Assembly (NCBI GenBank): GCA_030652255.1
Contig: JAUSAZ010000056.1
Location: 62,001-126,000, forward strand
Length of the DNA stretch: 64,000 bases
Origin: Myxococcales bacterium
GTDB lineage: Bacteria; Myxococcota_A; Polyangia; Polyangiales; Ga0077539
Direction of reading: 5' to 3'
How positions within the stretch are numbered: position 1 is the stretch's first letter; each line of letters starts with the position of its first letter. This document shows, one piece after another, positions 31,797-42,402 of this stretch. The notes under the pieces are model-generated. The model searched no databases, was not told the origin of the DNA, and saw only the letters and a program-made list of their open reading frames with translations. The position numbers and the translations under genes are program-made.

Positions 31797-33203
31797 ATGA
31801 CCGCCCGCCCACACTGGTCTCTTCCGCCGCGGGCGCTCCTGGCCTCCTGCCTCGCACTGGGCGTCGCGGGCCTCGGCTGCCCCGGCAACGAGGGCCTCGA
31901 CCCTCCGGCCGACTCGTTCTTCTACCCCGTCACCCTCGCGGCCTCGCCCTCCGGCAACTGGCTCTACGTCACCAGCTCCGACTTCGACCTCCGCTTCAAC
32001 GGCGGCACCGTCGCCCCGGTCGACCTCGCGTGCATCCGCGCCCGCGTCGCCGACCCCACGCACGCCCGCTGCGCGGCCCTGCCCGCCGCCCCAGCGGTGC
32101 GCTGCGTGGCCGACCGTGACCAGCCCGGCGCCTCGGTCTGCGAGGCCCGCGCGTTCATCCGCACCGAGCAGGTGCGCCGCATCAGCGCGTACGCCATCGA
32201 CAGCGCCGTCGCGCAGTACCCCGACCGCACCCGCCTCTACGTCGCGGTGCGCGGCGACGGGTCGGTCACGTGGTTCGACCTCGACGACGCCGGCGGCCTC
32301 GACTGCGGCGCCTCGGGCTCGCTCGCCCGCTGCAGCGACGACCACCGGGTCGGCGCCGACGCCGCGCAGAGCCCCACCGCGGCGCGGCTCCCGCCCGACC
32401 CGTCATCGATCTCGCTCGACCCCGCCCGCGGCTGGGTGCTCGTCACCCACCAGAGCAGCGAGGCAGGCCTCCCCCGCGCCTCGCTCATCCGCGACGGCGC
32501 CGTCAACGGCGGCGGCGGCGCCCCGGTGCTCCTGAGCGCCCTCGGCAACATCTCCCCCGGGCTCAGCGACGCGGCGCTCCTGCCCCGCGCGCCCGGCAGC
32601 GAAGAGCGCTCCACCTGGGTGGTCACCAGCCGCTCCGAGGCGTCGTTCTCGTTCTTCCAGGCCTACCCCGGCAACGCCTCCTTGCGCGACGCCAACCCCT
32701 TCCTCTACCGCAGCGCCATCATCGGCGTGCGGGGCCTCGCGGGCGGCAACAACAACCGCGCCATCGCCGTCGACCCGGACGCGTCGCGGCGCCGTGCGTT
32801 CGTCATCTCGCGCGCCCCGGAGGCGCTGCTCTCGGTCTCCCTCGACCCCGCCAACCCCACCGCGGCCACGGTCATCGACGTCCTCCCGGTGCCGCTCGGC
32901 CCGTCGCGCCTCGTGGTGCGCTCGGTGGGCGGGCGCACCCAGGTGCTGGTGGTCTCCTTCGACGCGCGGCGCGTGACGGTGATCGACCCCGACGAGCGCC
33001 GCGTCATCGGCCAGGTGGTGACCCGCCGCGGGCCCCACCAGGCGCTGGTCGACCCGTCGCCGTCCCAGCCCTTCCTGTACCTGGTCGACTTCCTCGACGG
33101 CGCGCTCGAGGTCATCGACCTCCGCCCCCCGCCCGACCCCGCGAACCCAGGCACCTACCTGCGCCGCGTGCTCACCCTCGCCCCGCAGCTCCCGCAGGAG
33201 TAA
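31797..33203 (+). CDS. propeller-like lipoprotein of unknown function
   Basis: 468 residues from ATG 31797. Lipoprotein signal with lipobox LGC (LALGVAGLGCPGN). The mature part has repeated beta-propeller-like strands (GNWLYVTSSDFD, RLYVAVRGDGSVTWFDLDD, GWVLVTHQSS, TQVLVVSFDARRVTVIDPD, PFLYLVDFLDGALEVIDL), similar to YVTN/lactonase-type repeats. Four cysteines cluster between residues 75 and 120. It lies 6 nt before a second, larger propeller-like lipoprotein. Likely outer-membrane or surface exposed; no enzymatic motif recognised. Confidence 0.7.
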   Translation: MTARPHWSLPPRALLASCLALGVAGLGCPGNEGLDPPADSFFYPVTLAASPSGNWLYVTSSDFDLRFNGGTVAPVDLACIRARVADPTHARCAALPAAPAVRCVADRDQPGASVCEARAFIRTEQVRRISAYAIDSAVAQYPDRTRLYVAVRGDGSVTWFDLDDAGGLDCGASGSLARCSDDHRVGADAAQSPTAARLPPDPSSISLDPARGWVLVTHQSSEAGLPRASLIRDGAVNGGGGAPVLLSALGNISPGLSDAALLPRAPGSEERSTWVVTSRSEASFSFFQAYPGNASLRDANPFLYRSAIIGVRGLAGGNNNRAIAVDPDASRRRAFVISRAPEALLSVSLDPANPTAATVIDVLPVPLGPSRLVVRSVGGRTQVLVVSFDARRVTVIDPDERRVIGQVVTRRGPHQALVDPSPSQPFLYLVDFLDGALEVIDLRPPPDPANPGTYLRRVLTLAPQLPQE

Positions 33204-33209
33204 CGCCCG

Positions 33210-35723
33210 TTGCGACCCATCTCCCTCCGCGCCGCCGCACTCCTGGGCGCCACGCTCGCCGCGGCCTGCAGCACCACGCCCGCCATCAGCAACACCAACA
33301 ACATCATCCGCGCGACGGACGTCGAGCTGATCTGCCTGGAGGTGGTCGGCGCCACGGTGAGGCCCCACCCCACCACGCGCTGCACCCTCTCCGACACCGA
33401 CAACGGGCCCGGCGGCAACCCCACCTTCCACATGCACGCGGTGGTGCCCCAGTTCGACCGGGGTGAGCTCGCGGTCATCGACCTGGCCACCACGGCGGGC
33501 GTCGCCCTCGTCGACAACAGCCCCGCCACGCCGGGGTACAGCTTCCTCCCGGTGGGGGAGTTCCCGGTGGCGATCGCGTCGGACATCGGCGACGGCACGG
33601 GCTTCCTGTACGTCGCCAGCGGCCGCAGCGACCGCGTCCTGCGCCTCGACGCCGCGGCGCTCCGCTCCGACCCCCGGCGCGCAGCCTTCGCAGCCCGCCG
33701 CATGGAGCTCCCGGTCGGGGGCCTGCCCCGCGACCTCGCGCTCGTGGTCTCCGGCGATCGGCACCTCCTGGTCGCGACGCTGCCCGAGTCGCGCGCCGTC
33801 TCGATCGTCGATGTCACCGATCCTGCCGCGCCGGGCGCGCCGCGCATCATCACGCTCCGGGGCGCGGCGACCGGCGGCGACGCCGGGGTGGCCGACGGCG
33901 GGGCGATGGCGCTCCCGCACCCGGTGGCGCTCGCCGTCGACGAGGAGGGCGGGCGGGCCTACGTGACCGACGACGTCCTCGATCGTGTGCACGTCGTCGA
34001 CGTGGCCGCGGGGGTCGAGCTGGACTCCCTCGCGGTGGGCGAGCGCACCCGCGTCGCGGTGGTCACCGGCCTCGCGCGGCGACGCCGGTACAACTGCGAC
34101 CAGGCGCTCGACCCCGACCACTGCACCCGCTCGCGCTACCTCTACCTGACCACTGCCGACCAGGGCGACGTGATCGTGTGGGACCTCACGCGCGGCGCCC
34201 GGGTGCGCCCCAACGTCCTGCCGCAGCCCAACGCGCGCGGCAGCCGCATCGAGCCCAGCATCGCCGTCGACCGGGTTCCGCTGCTGGTGCCCGCGACGGC
34301 GCTGGTGGCCATCAACACCAGCGCGTACGACTCCATGGCGGCGGACATCCCGGTGTCGCCCCCGACGGACTCCGCCACCTGCACCCAGGGCTACTCCCCG
34401 ACCCTCGGGAGCTTCAGCGGGGTGTTCGTCGGCGCGGTGCTGCGCAGCGGACAGCTCGCGATCATCGACGTCGACGACTACAACGTCGACGCCTGGGAGG
34501 CCCAGTGCCAGGTGGGCGCAGGCAGCACCCTCACCGGCCCCTACCGCTTCGTGCGCCACGCGCCGCACGCCAAGACCCAGCTCACCCTCGCGCCCGCGCT
34601 GAGCGCCGCGCCCACGACCACCGCCCTCCTGCGGGGCAGCGCGCGCGGCCAGACCCTCGACGGCGTCGGCGCGCCGCTGTTCGCCTGCGGCGCCGCCCGC
34701 AGCATCGACGCCACGCCGGCGTGCACCGAGGCCAACAACTACGGCGTCGCCCTCCCGCGGCGGCAGATCGGCGCCAACGCCGCGGGTCCGGTGTACGGCC
34801 CGGCGGACCCCTTCACCTCGCGCAACGAGGCGTGGGCCTTCGCCTTCGAGGGCATCATCCCGGGCCTCGACCAGACCGGCGGCGCCCTCACGCTCGACCC
34901 CTCCGGGGCGCTCTCGCTCGAGGCGCCCGGCGGGTTCTTCTGCACCCGCGGCGCGCTCGCGGTGGACAACGTCGCGCGCGACCTGCTCAGCATCGTCAGC
35001 GACCCGACGCCCCTCGCCGCCGACGCCGAGCTCTGCGCGCAGACCTTCGGCGCGGGCGAGGTGCCGCTCAACCGCGACCTCGGCATCGAGCGCGCCTTCG
35101 AAGACCGGCTGCAGCTCCGCGCCAACGGCGCCGACTTCGCCGCCCTCGTGGTGCGTTGCTACCCGCAGGCGATCCGCTTCCAGGTGCGCGCGAGCCAGCA
35201 GTGGATCGCGCAGGGCGCCCGATCGGGCTTCCTCCACGCCGTGCGCATCGGGCCGGGGCGCGAGTGCGAGGTCGACCCCCCGAAGCAGGCCGAGGTGGTC
35301 GCGTTCGCCGAGCGCTGCCTGCGCGACCGCGCCACGCCCGCCGATCAGCTCGCCGCGCAGCTCGCGCGGGTGTGCCCGGCGGGCCGGGCGTGCACCGGCG
35401 CCGTGGTCGGAGGAATGGCGCAGCGCGACCTCGCGCCGGTGTTCGCCAACCCCTACCTGTGCACGCAGATCTTCCCGGCGCTGTTGCAGCGCATGACCGC
35501 CGCCGGGGGGACCGAGGTCGTCGCGGCGCCGCTCGACCGCGACACGCAGATCACGTTCACCCTGGCCAACGCGTGGGACGCGTTTCTCACCGATGTGGGC
35601 TCGTTGCCGGTGGCCGCGCGGCACCTGCGCGGTCTCGATCGGCTCTACGTGGTCGACACGGCCATCAACGGGCTGATGGAGTTCCGCTTCAACCCCTTCG
35701 AGCGGGGGCGGATCTTCAACTGA
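33210..35723 (+). CDS. large propeller-like lipoprotein of unknown function
   Basis: 837 residues from TTG 33210, with AGGAG just upstream overlapping the end of the previous gene. Signal peptide AALLGATLAAACST (lipobox AAAC). Propeller-like repeats in the first half: FDRGELAVIDLATTAGVALVD, GFLYVASGRSDRVLRLDAA, RAYVTDDVLDRVHVVDVA. The second half is cysteine-rich and shows no familiar motif; the C-terminus ends in a strand (LYVVDTAINGLMEFRFNPF) that could close a propeller. Translationally close to the 31797 gene, so the two may form one surface complex. Confidence 0.7.
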   Translation: MRPISLRAAALLGATLAAACSTTPAISNTNNIIRATDVELICLEVVGATVRPHPTTRCTLSDTDNGPGGNPTFHMHAVVPQFDRGELAVIDLATTAGVALVDNSPATPGYSFLPVGEFPVAIASDIGDGTGFLYVASGRSDRVLRLDAAALRSDPRRAAFAARRMELPVGGLPRDLALVVSGDRHLLVATLPESRAVSIVDVTDPAAPGAPRIITLRGAATGGDAGVADGGAMALPHPVALAVDEEGGRAYVTDDVLDRVHVVDVAAGVELDSLAVGERTRVAVVTGLARRRRYNCDQALDPDHCTRSRYLYLTTADQGDVIVWDLTRGARVRPNVLPQPNARGSRIEPSIAVDRVPLLVPATALVAINTSAYDSMAADIPVSPPTDSATCTQGYSPTLGSFSGVFVGAVLRSGQLAIIDVDDYNVDAWEAQCQVGAGSTLTGPYRFVRHAPHAKTQLTLAPALSAAPTTTALLRGSARGQTLDGVGAPLFACGAARSIDATPACTEANNYGVALPRRQIGANAAGPVYGPADPFTSRNEAWAFAFEGIIPGLDQTGGALTLDPSGALSLEAPGGFFCTRGALAVDNVARDLLSIVSDPTPLAADAELCAQTFGAGEVPLNRDLGIERAFEDRLQLRANGADFAALVVRCYPQAIRFQVRASQQWIAQGARSGFLHAVRIGPGRECEVDPPKQAEVVAFAERCLRDRATPADQLAAQLARVCPAGRACTGAVVGGMAQRDLAPVFANPYLCTQIFPALLQRMTAAGGTEVVAAPLDRDTQITFTLANAWDAFLTDVGSLPVAARHLRGLDRLYVVDTAINGLMEFRFNPFERGRIFN

Positions 35724-35787
35724 TCGGGGCTGTCGGGGGGAGCGATTCGAGCGGCGGGGGGGGAGAGAAGCGATCAGGGAAGGCCGA

Positions 35788-36045
35788 TCAGCGATCGACC
35801 TTCTTGATCTCCTCGTCGAGGAGCCCGAACACGTAGTTGTAGCTGACGAAGGGCGGGGTCTCCTTGATGGTGACCTTCAGGGTCTGCTCCGTCTCGGTGT
35901 ACTCGCAGTCGGCGACCACGCCGCGACCGCGGATCGTGGACTTGTCGCTGGACGGGGGTACGAGCCCCTTGCTCCGAAGGTTGGACTTCAGAACATCGAG
36001 CTCGGCACGCGTGATCTTTTCCCAGGTCTTCTGATTCGCAGGCAT
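35788..36045 (-). CDS. small hypothetical protein
   Basis: 85 residues from ATG 36045, preceded on its strand by a good AGGAGGGACC site. The sequence alternates helix and strand (WEKITRAELDVLKSNLRSKG; VVADCEYTETEQTLKVTIKE; LLDEEIKKVDR) and has one cysteine. I do not recognise it. It follows the monooxygenase gene on the same strand after 91 bp and converges on the 33210 gene across a 64-bp gap holding a G8 run. Confidence 0.65.
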   Translation of the reverse strand: MPANQKTWEKITRAELDVLKSNLRSKGLVPPSSDKSTIRGRGVVADCEYTETEQTLKVTIKETPPFVSYNYVFGLLDEEIKKVDR

Positions 36046-36136
36046 TGGCAGGTCCCTCCTGTAGACGGTCCGCAGGGGAGACTAACACAGCGCTTTGGAG
36101 CGCAACCTCGCGCGGGGGAGATTTGTCGCCCCGCCG

Positions 36137-38392
36137 TCAGCCGCGGGCGAGGGTGCTCCGACCGGGGGCGTACTGCACCGGCCAGCGCTGCGCATCCCAG
36201 CCCTGCGCCGCGGCGGCGCGGAGCGTCCAGAAGGGGTCGGCGAGGTGCGGGCGGGCCAGCACGCAGAGGTCGGCGCGGCCCGAGGCCAGGATGCTGTTCA
36301 CCTGGTCGGCGCTCTGGATGTTGCCCACGGCCATCGTCGCGATGCCCACCTCGTTGCGCACCAGGTCGCTCCACGGCGTCTGGTACATCCGCCCGAACAC
36401 GGGCTTCCCCTCCGGGACGGTCTGCCCGCTCGACACGTCGATGATGTCGCAGCCGCGCGCCTTCAGCATCGCCGCGAGGGCGCGCAGGTCGTCGTCGGTG
36501 ATGCCGTGCGGGTGCCAGTCCGTGGCCGACACGCGCACGCTCATGGGCCGCTCTTCGGGCCACCGCGCCCGCACCGCGTCGAAGACCTCCAGGGGGAAGC
36601 GCGCGCGCGCCTCGATCGACCCACCGTACCCGTCGCTGCGCAGGTTGGTGAGCGGCGAGAGGAAGCTCGCCAGCAGGTACCCGTGGGCCATGTGCACCTC
36701 GATGAGGTCGAAGCCCGCGGCGACCGCGCGCGTCGTCGCGGCGGCGTACTGCGCGATCACCCGGTCCATGTCCGCGCGCTCCATCGGCCGCGGTCGCTGC
36801 GAGTGGGGGAAGTACGGCAGCGGGCTCGGCGCGAGGAGCTCCCACGCCCCCTCGGCGAGGGGCTCGTCGATGCCCTCCCACATCAGCCGCGTCGCGCCCT
36901 TGCGCCCCGCGTGACCGAGCTGGAGCCCCACCCGGGCGCCGCTCTGCTGGTGGGCGAAGTCCACGATGCGCCGCCAGGCCGCGGTGTGCGCGTCGGTGTA
37001 GATCCCCGCGCAGCCGAGCGTGATGCGCGCCTCGGCGGCGACGTCGGTCATCTCGGTCATCACGAGCCCGGCGCCGCCCTGGGCGAGCGCGCCGTAGTGC
37101 ACCAGGTGGAAGTCGCCGGGCGTGCCCTCGACGGCGGAGTACATGCACATCGGCGACACCACCACGCGGTTGGCGAGGGTCATCCCGCGCAGCGTGAGCG
37201 GCGTGAACATCGGCGGCGGCGGGGCCTCCGAGGGCGCGACGGCGACGCCCGCGCTGGCGGCGAAGCGGCGGGCCACGTCGTCGGCGAAGGCCGGGTCGCG
37301 CTTGCCGAGGCTCTCGAAGGTGATGCGCTTGGAGCGGGTGAGCAGGCTGAAGGCGAGCTGCCACGGCGGCAGCGCGAGGTAGCGCCGCGCCTGCTCGAAC
37401 CACACGAGCGAGTCCTGCGCGGCCTTCTGGGTGCGCTCGACCACCGGGCGCCGCGAGGCCTCGTAGCGGTCGAGGGCCTCGTCGAGGGTGCCGCCCCCGG
37501 CGAAGCAGTCGACCAGCGCGATGGAGTCCTCGAGCGCGAGCTTGGTGCCCGACCCGATGGAGAAGTGCGCCGTGTGCGCGGCGTCGCCGAGCAGCACCGC
37601 GTTGCCGTGGTGCCAGCGCTCGTTGCGCACGGTCACGAACTGGATCCACTGCGAGCGGTTGATGACCAGGGGCTCACCGCCGAGCCACGGGGCGAAGAGC
37701 TTCTCCAGGTAGGCGACGGTCTCGGCGATGGGCGCGTCGCCGAGGCCGCTGCGCGCGAAGGTCTCCTCGTCGCACTCGGCGATGAAGGTGCTCATCGACT
37801 CATCGAAGCGGTACGCGTGGGCCTGGAACATCCCGTGCGCGTTCTCGGCGAAGGCGAAGGTGAAGGCCTCGAAGCGCTTCGGGGTGCCGAGCCAGAGGTA
37901 GCGGCACTTCCGCACGTCGAAGCTGGGGCGGAACTCCTCGCGCCAGGTGGTGCGCACGATGGAGCGCAGGCCGTCGGCGCCGAGCAGCAGGTCGCACTCG
38001 CCGCGGAGGGCGCGGATGCGATCGGGGTCGGTGAGGTCGACGCCGTGCTCGATGGTGACGCCGAGGGCGGTGGCGCGGGCTTCCAGGATGTCGAGCAGGC
38101 GGCGGCGCGAGATGCCCGAGAAGCCGTGGCCCGCGGAGCGGAAGGTCTCGCCGCGGATGTGCACGTCGATGGCCTCCCAGTGGGCGAAGCTCGCGGTGAT
38201 CTCGGCGTGCGTCGGGGGGTCGGCCTCGAGGAGGTTGGAGAGGGTCTCGTCGGAGAACACCACGCCGAAGCCGAAGGTGTCGCCCGGCGCGTTGCGCTCG
38301 AGCAGGGTGATGTCCCACGAAGGGAAGCGCTGGCGCGCCAGGATGCTGAAGTAGAGGGCTGCGGGACCGGCGCCGATGCTGATGACCTTCAC
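36137..38392 (-). CDS. fused FAD monooxygenase / old yellow enzyme-type reductase (aryl-CoA)
   Basis: 751 residues. The N-terminal half is a group A flavin monooxygenase ([15 protein letters not shown] near residue 7; [32 protein letters not shown]). From about residue 390 it continues as an NADH:flavin oxidoreductase ([49 protein letters not shown]). This fusion is typical of 2-aminobenzoyl-CoA monooxygenase/reductase and the salicylyl-CoA 5-hydroxylase-type proteins, which attack and partly reduce aromatic CoA esters. No CoA ligase or downstream pathway gene is in the window. Divergent from xth with only 32 bp between. Confidence 0.87.
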   Translation of the reverse strand: MKVISIGAGPAALYFSILARQRFPSWDITLLERNAPGDTFGFGVVFSDETLSNLLEADPPTHAEITASFAHWEAIDVHIRGETFRSAGHGFSGISRRRLLDILEARATALGVTIEHGVDLTDPDRIRALRGECDLLLGADGLRSIVRTTWREEFRPSFDVRKCRYLWLGTPKRFEAFTFAFAENAHGMFQAHAYRFDESMSTFIAECDEETFARSGLGDAPIAETVAYLEKLFAPWLGGEPLVINRSQWIQFVTVRNERWHHGNAVLLGDAAHTAHFSIGSGTKLALEDSIALVDCFAGGGTLDEALDRYEASRRPVVERTQKAAQDSLVWFEQARRYLALPPWQLAFSLLTRSKRITFESLGKRDPAFADDVARRFAASAGVAVAPSEAPPPPMFTPLTLRGMTLANRVVVSPMCMYSAVEGTPGDFHLVHYGALAQGGAGLVMTEMTDVAAEARITLGCAGIYTDAHTAAWRRIVDFAHQQSGARVGLQLGHAGRKGATRLMWEGIDEPLAEGAWELLAPSPLPYFPHSQRPRPMERADMDRVIAQYAAATTRAVAAGFDLIEVHMAHGYLLASFLSPLTNLRSDGYGGSIEARARFPLEVFDAVRARWPEERPMSVRVSATDWHPHGITDDDLRALAAMLKARGCDIIDVSSGQTVPEGKPVFGRMYQTPWSDLVRNEVGIATMAVGNIQSADQVNSILASGRADLCVLARPHLADPFWTLRAAAAQGWDAQRWPVQYAPGRSTLARG

Positions 38393-38424
38393 GGGGCGGC
38401 AGGGTACCGCTATCGTCCGCCGCC

Positions 38425-39200
38425 ATGAAGATCGTGAGCTGGAACGTCAACGGCTTCCGCTCGTCGCTGAAGACGGGCTTCCTCGACTGGTTCGAGGCGA
38501 CGAGCCCGGACGTGCTGTCACTCCAGGAGGTTCGGGTGGAGTGGGAGGAGCTCGACCTCGCGACGCGCGACGAGCTCACCCGCAAGCACGAGGTGTGCTG
38601 GTTTCCGGCGCGCTCGAAGAAGGGTTACTCGGGCTCGGCGACGCTCACCCGCAAGGGCCTCGGGTTCAAGCACACGAAGGGTCTCGGCGTGGAGGCCTAC
38701 GACATCGAGGGGCGGATGATCGTCAGCGAGGGGGCGGGCTTCACCTTCATCGCGGGCTACTTCCCCAACGCTTCGACGGGCCTCGCCCGCCTGCCGTACA
38801 AGCGCGCCTTCGCGCAGGACCTCGCGAAGGTCATGCACGACCGCGTGGCGCGCGGGGAGAACGTGGTGGTCGTCGGCGACATGAACGTCGCGCCCGAGGA
38901 GATCGACCTCGCGAACCCGAAGAGCAACCGCATGAGCCCCGGGTTCACCGACGAGGAGCGCGAGGACTTCCGCGGGTACCTCGCGGCGGGGATGCGCGAC
39001 GTGTTTCGCGATCGGCACCCGGGCGAGAAGGGGCTCTACACCTGGTGGTCGCAGCGCGGCGCGGCGCGCGCGAAGAACGTCGGCTGGCGCATCGACATCT
39101 TCCTGGTGAGCGAAGGCTACGTCGGGAAGGTGAAGGACGCGCAGATCCACCCCGACCAGCGGGGCAGCGACCACTGCCCGGTCTCGCTCGAGCTCGCGCC

Positions 39201-39204
<4 letters not shown>
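38425..39204 (+). CDS. xth: exodeoxyribonuclease III
   Basis: 259 residues, ATG 38425. All ExoIII/AP-endonuclease motifs are visible: [17 protein letters not shown] (metal Glu), [32 protein letters not shown] and [10 protein letters not shown] (catalytic His). Cuts abasic sites in base excision repair and degrades 3' ends. Its stop overlaps the GTG start of a kinase gene (GTGA), an unusual partner. Confidence 0.93.
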
Positions 39205-40655
<1,451 letters not shown>

Positions 40656-40683
40656 GCGCCCTGGGCCCGTCGCGGCCGCGCTT

Positions 40684-41322
40684 CTACTCGTCGTCGAGGT
40701 TCTCGCGTGTGGCGGTCCAGATACGGGCGTACTCGTCCCGCACCATGGGGTCGAGATCGTCGCGCAGCTCCATCGGGAGGTCGGCGTGCCTGATGAGCTC
40801 CTGCACGTCCGCGAGGTCTCTCATCCGACCAGGGTTGGTCGTGCCCGAGGCCAGCTTGAGTTCGACGAGGGTGCGCAGGGGCACGACCATGATGTCCCCG
40901 CTACGCTCTGCCACGGAGGGGTCTGGGAACGCGACGGCCTTCGGTCTGCCGTCGCCGGGAAAGTCTCCCGTGAGGAAGACGTCGATCTTCACGCCGTACT
41001 CGGTGTCGCACATCCCCTTCGACCCGGGGAAGCGCTCCGCCCATCCGCGCCCCAGCCAGCGAGCCTTGAAGGCGTCGAGACCCTCGCGCGTGAGCAGGAG
41101 ATCGACGCCCTCCGTGACGCGCCGGTAGTCGTATGCGTTGAGGGCCATCGCGCCGACCAGCGCGTAGGGGATCCCAGCGGATTCGAGCGCCGCGCACACC
41201 TTCCTCAGCGCCTTCTGCACCTCGCTGACGCCCATGAAGAACCTCTCCGCGAACGCGACGCCCTCGTGAAACGCACGAACCTGCTGAGGCGTGAACCCGA
41301 TATGTGGATGCGCGTCGCTCAC
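40684..41322 (-). CDS. orphan nucleotidyltransferase-like protein
   Basis: 212 residues from GTG 41322, where sequence becomes protein-like (IGFTPQQVRAFHEGVAF); the frame opens further upstream without credible sequence. The core is IPYALVGAMALNAYDYRR-VTEGVDLLLT and a later KIDVFLTGDFPGDG, matching the fold of AbiEii/MNT-type nucleotidyltransferases. The usual DxD pair reads GVD, so the first metal-binding acid is missing. No antitoxin partner (AbiEi-like or HEPN) is next to it. It might be a stand-alone sugar/tRNA nucleotidyltransferase relative or a degenerate toxin. Confidence 0.65.
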   Translation of the reverse strand: MSDAHPHIGFTPQQVRAFHEGVAFAERFFMGVSEVQKALRKVCAALESAGIPYALVGAMALNAYDYRRVTEGVDLLLTREGLDAFKARWLGRGWAERFPGSKGMCDTEYGVKIDVFLTGDFPGDGRPKAVAFPDPSVAERSGDIMVVPLRTLVELKLASGTTNPGRMRDLADVQELIRHADLPMELRDDLDPMVRDEYARIWTATRENLDDE

Positions 41323-41392
41323 GGCGCGAACTATAGGCCCCCGCGAGGTGATCGAGGTCGATCCCCGACGTCGGCCCGGGAGCGCGACCGCG

Positions 41393-41560
41393 CCTCCGAC
41401 GTACGCGCAACCGCTTCCGACCTCCGCTTCGGCGCCTCGGGTGGCTGCCCCGCGGCCCCGTTCAGCCATGCCGGGGTCTTCCGACGCCTCCTGCGAAGCG
41501 TCGGAAGGCCCCGGCAGCGTCCCCCGCCCCGCGTCGGAGGGCCTGTGCCTGTGTCGGAGC
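41393..41560. repeat. nested palindromic intergenic repeat cluster
   Basis: Six copies of an 8-10 bp TCCGAC-type word occur in mirrored order: CCTCCGAC (41393-41400), CTTCCGAC (41414-41421), CTTCCGACGC (41478-41487), then GCGTCGGAAG (41498-41507), GCGTCGGAGG (41531-41540) and TGTCGGAG (41552-41559). The inner pair belongs to a 19-bp stem: 41469-41487 pairs with 41498-41516 with one G-T pair and a 10-base loop. It fills the 238-bp gap between two minus-strand genes and could serve as a transcription stop for the 42310 gene or be a REP-like mobile palindrome. Confidence 0.6.
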
Positions 41561-42310
41561 CTACTTCACCGGCGTCGGATCGCTCGGCGTCGGGGCGGGC
41601 GTCCCCGGGCGTGCTGGGCGCTTGCGTCGGGCGAGCCCCAGCTTGAGCAGGTAGTCCTTGCGCGACAGCTCGGTGCGCGCGAGCTCGGCCCACTCCTCGA
41701 ACCACGCCCGCAGCGCGCGGAGCCCGCCCTGGTGGTTGCCGTCGGCGACGGGGGCGGCGACGGGCGCCGCGTAGCGCTCGGCGGACTTCACCAGCGCGGC
41801 GAGCTCGGCGCGGTACGCCGGGGTGAGGCTGCGGCGCGCGAGCACGTCGAGGGCGGCCTTGCCGTCGGCGCCCGAGAGCTTCGCGATGCGGGCGAGGAGG
41901 GTGCGGACGTAGAGAACCGACTCGGCGCCGCGGCCGGGCTTGAGGTCGGCGAGGAGCTCGGCGCGGAGCGCCGGGTGGCGGTGTCGGAGGGAGGCATCGA
42001 CGATGCGGTGCAGGCGCTCGTCGACGGCGTCGAGCGCGGCGATGGCGTGGGCGACGTCGGCGTCCAGGGCGGGAGCCGCGGAGGCGGAGGGCGCGGTGTA
42101 GCCCGAGACGGCGTGGAGGAGGCTCCAGCCGCGGGCGTGCTCGGCGGCGTCATAGCCGACGGCGGCGAGCGAGAGGCGGATGGGCTCGGAGGTGCCGACG
42201 CCGCGGAGGAAGGTGAGGGCGCGGCCCGGCGTGGCCTCGAGGGTCTCGTCGGTGACCGAAACGGTGAGGGTATCGGCGATGGGGGATGGGGAGGGTTTCT
42301 TGTTGACCAT
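41561..42310 (-). CDS. hypothetical helical protein
   Basis: 249 residues. The first 40 residues are polar; the body is predicted mostly alpha-helical (ALDADVAHAIAALDAVDERL, LLADLKPGRG, TLLARIAKLSGADGKAALDVL, LAALVKSAERY) and the tail is basic then Pro/Thr-rich (KRPARPGTPAPTPSDP). Four aligned helices of this kind are common in small cytoplasmic adaptor proteins of unknown role. No signal peptide or membrane helix. Not recognised. Confidence 0.65.
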   Translation of the reverse strand: MVNKKPSPSPIADTLTVSVTDETLEATPGRALTFLRGVGTSEPIRLSLAAVGYDAAEHARGWSLLHAVSGYTAPSASAAPALDADVAHAIAALDAVDERLHRIVDASLRHRHPALRAELLADLKPGRGAESVLYVRTLLARIAKLSGADGKAALDVLARRSLTPAYRAELAALVKSAERYAAPVAAPVADGNHQGGLRALRAWFEEWAELARTELSRKDYLLKLGLARRKRPARPGTPAPTPSDPTPVK

Positions 42311-42372
42311 GGTGGATGGGGAGCTCCGAAGGGGATGAACGGTTACGTTGCCAGAGGCAGCGCCAGAGGACG

Positions 42373-42389
42373 CCTACGGTGGCCGTAGG
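42373..42389 (-). terminator. hairpin downstream of RCC1 operon
   Basis: CCTACGG-TGG-CCGTAGG, a perfect 7-bp stem with a 3-base loop, 14 nt after the stop of the second RCC1 gene. There is no following T run, so it would be an atypical terminator or a transcript-stabilising stem. Confidence 0.35.
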
Positions 42390-42402
42390 TGCGGGAGTCA
42401 GG

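Noticed and set aside
35756..35763. G8 homopolymer
   Set aside because: Lies in a convergent 64-bp gap outside any reading frame or promoter, so slippage would have no visible effect.
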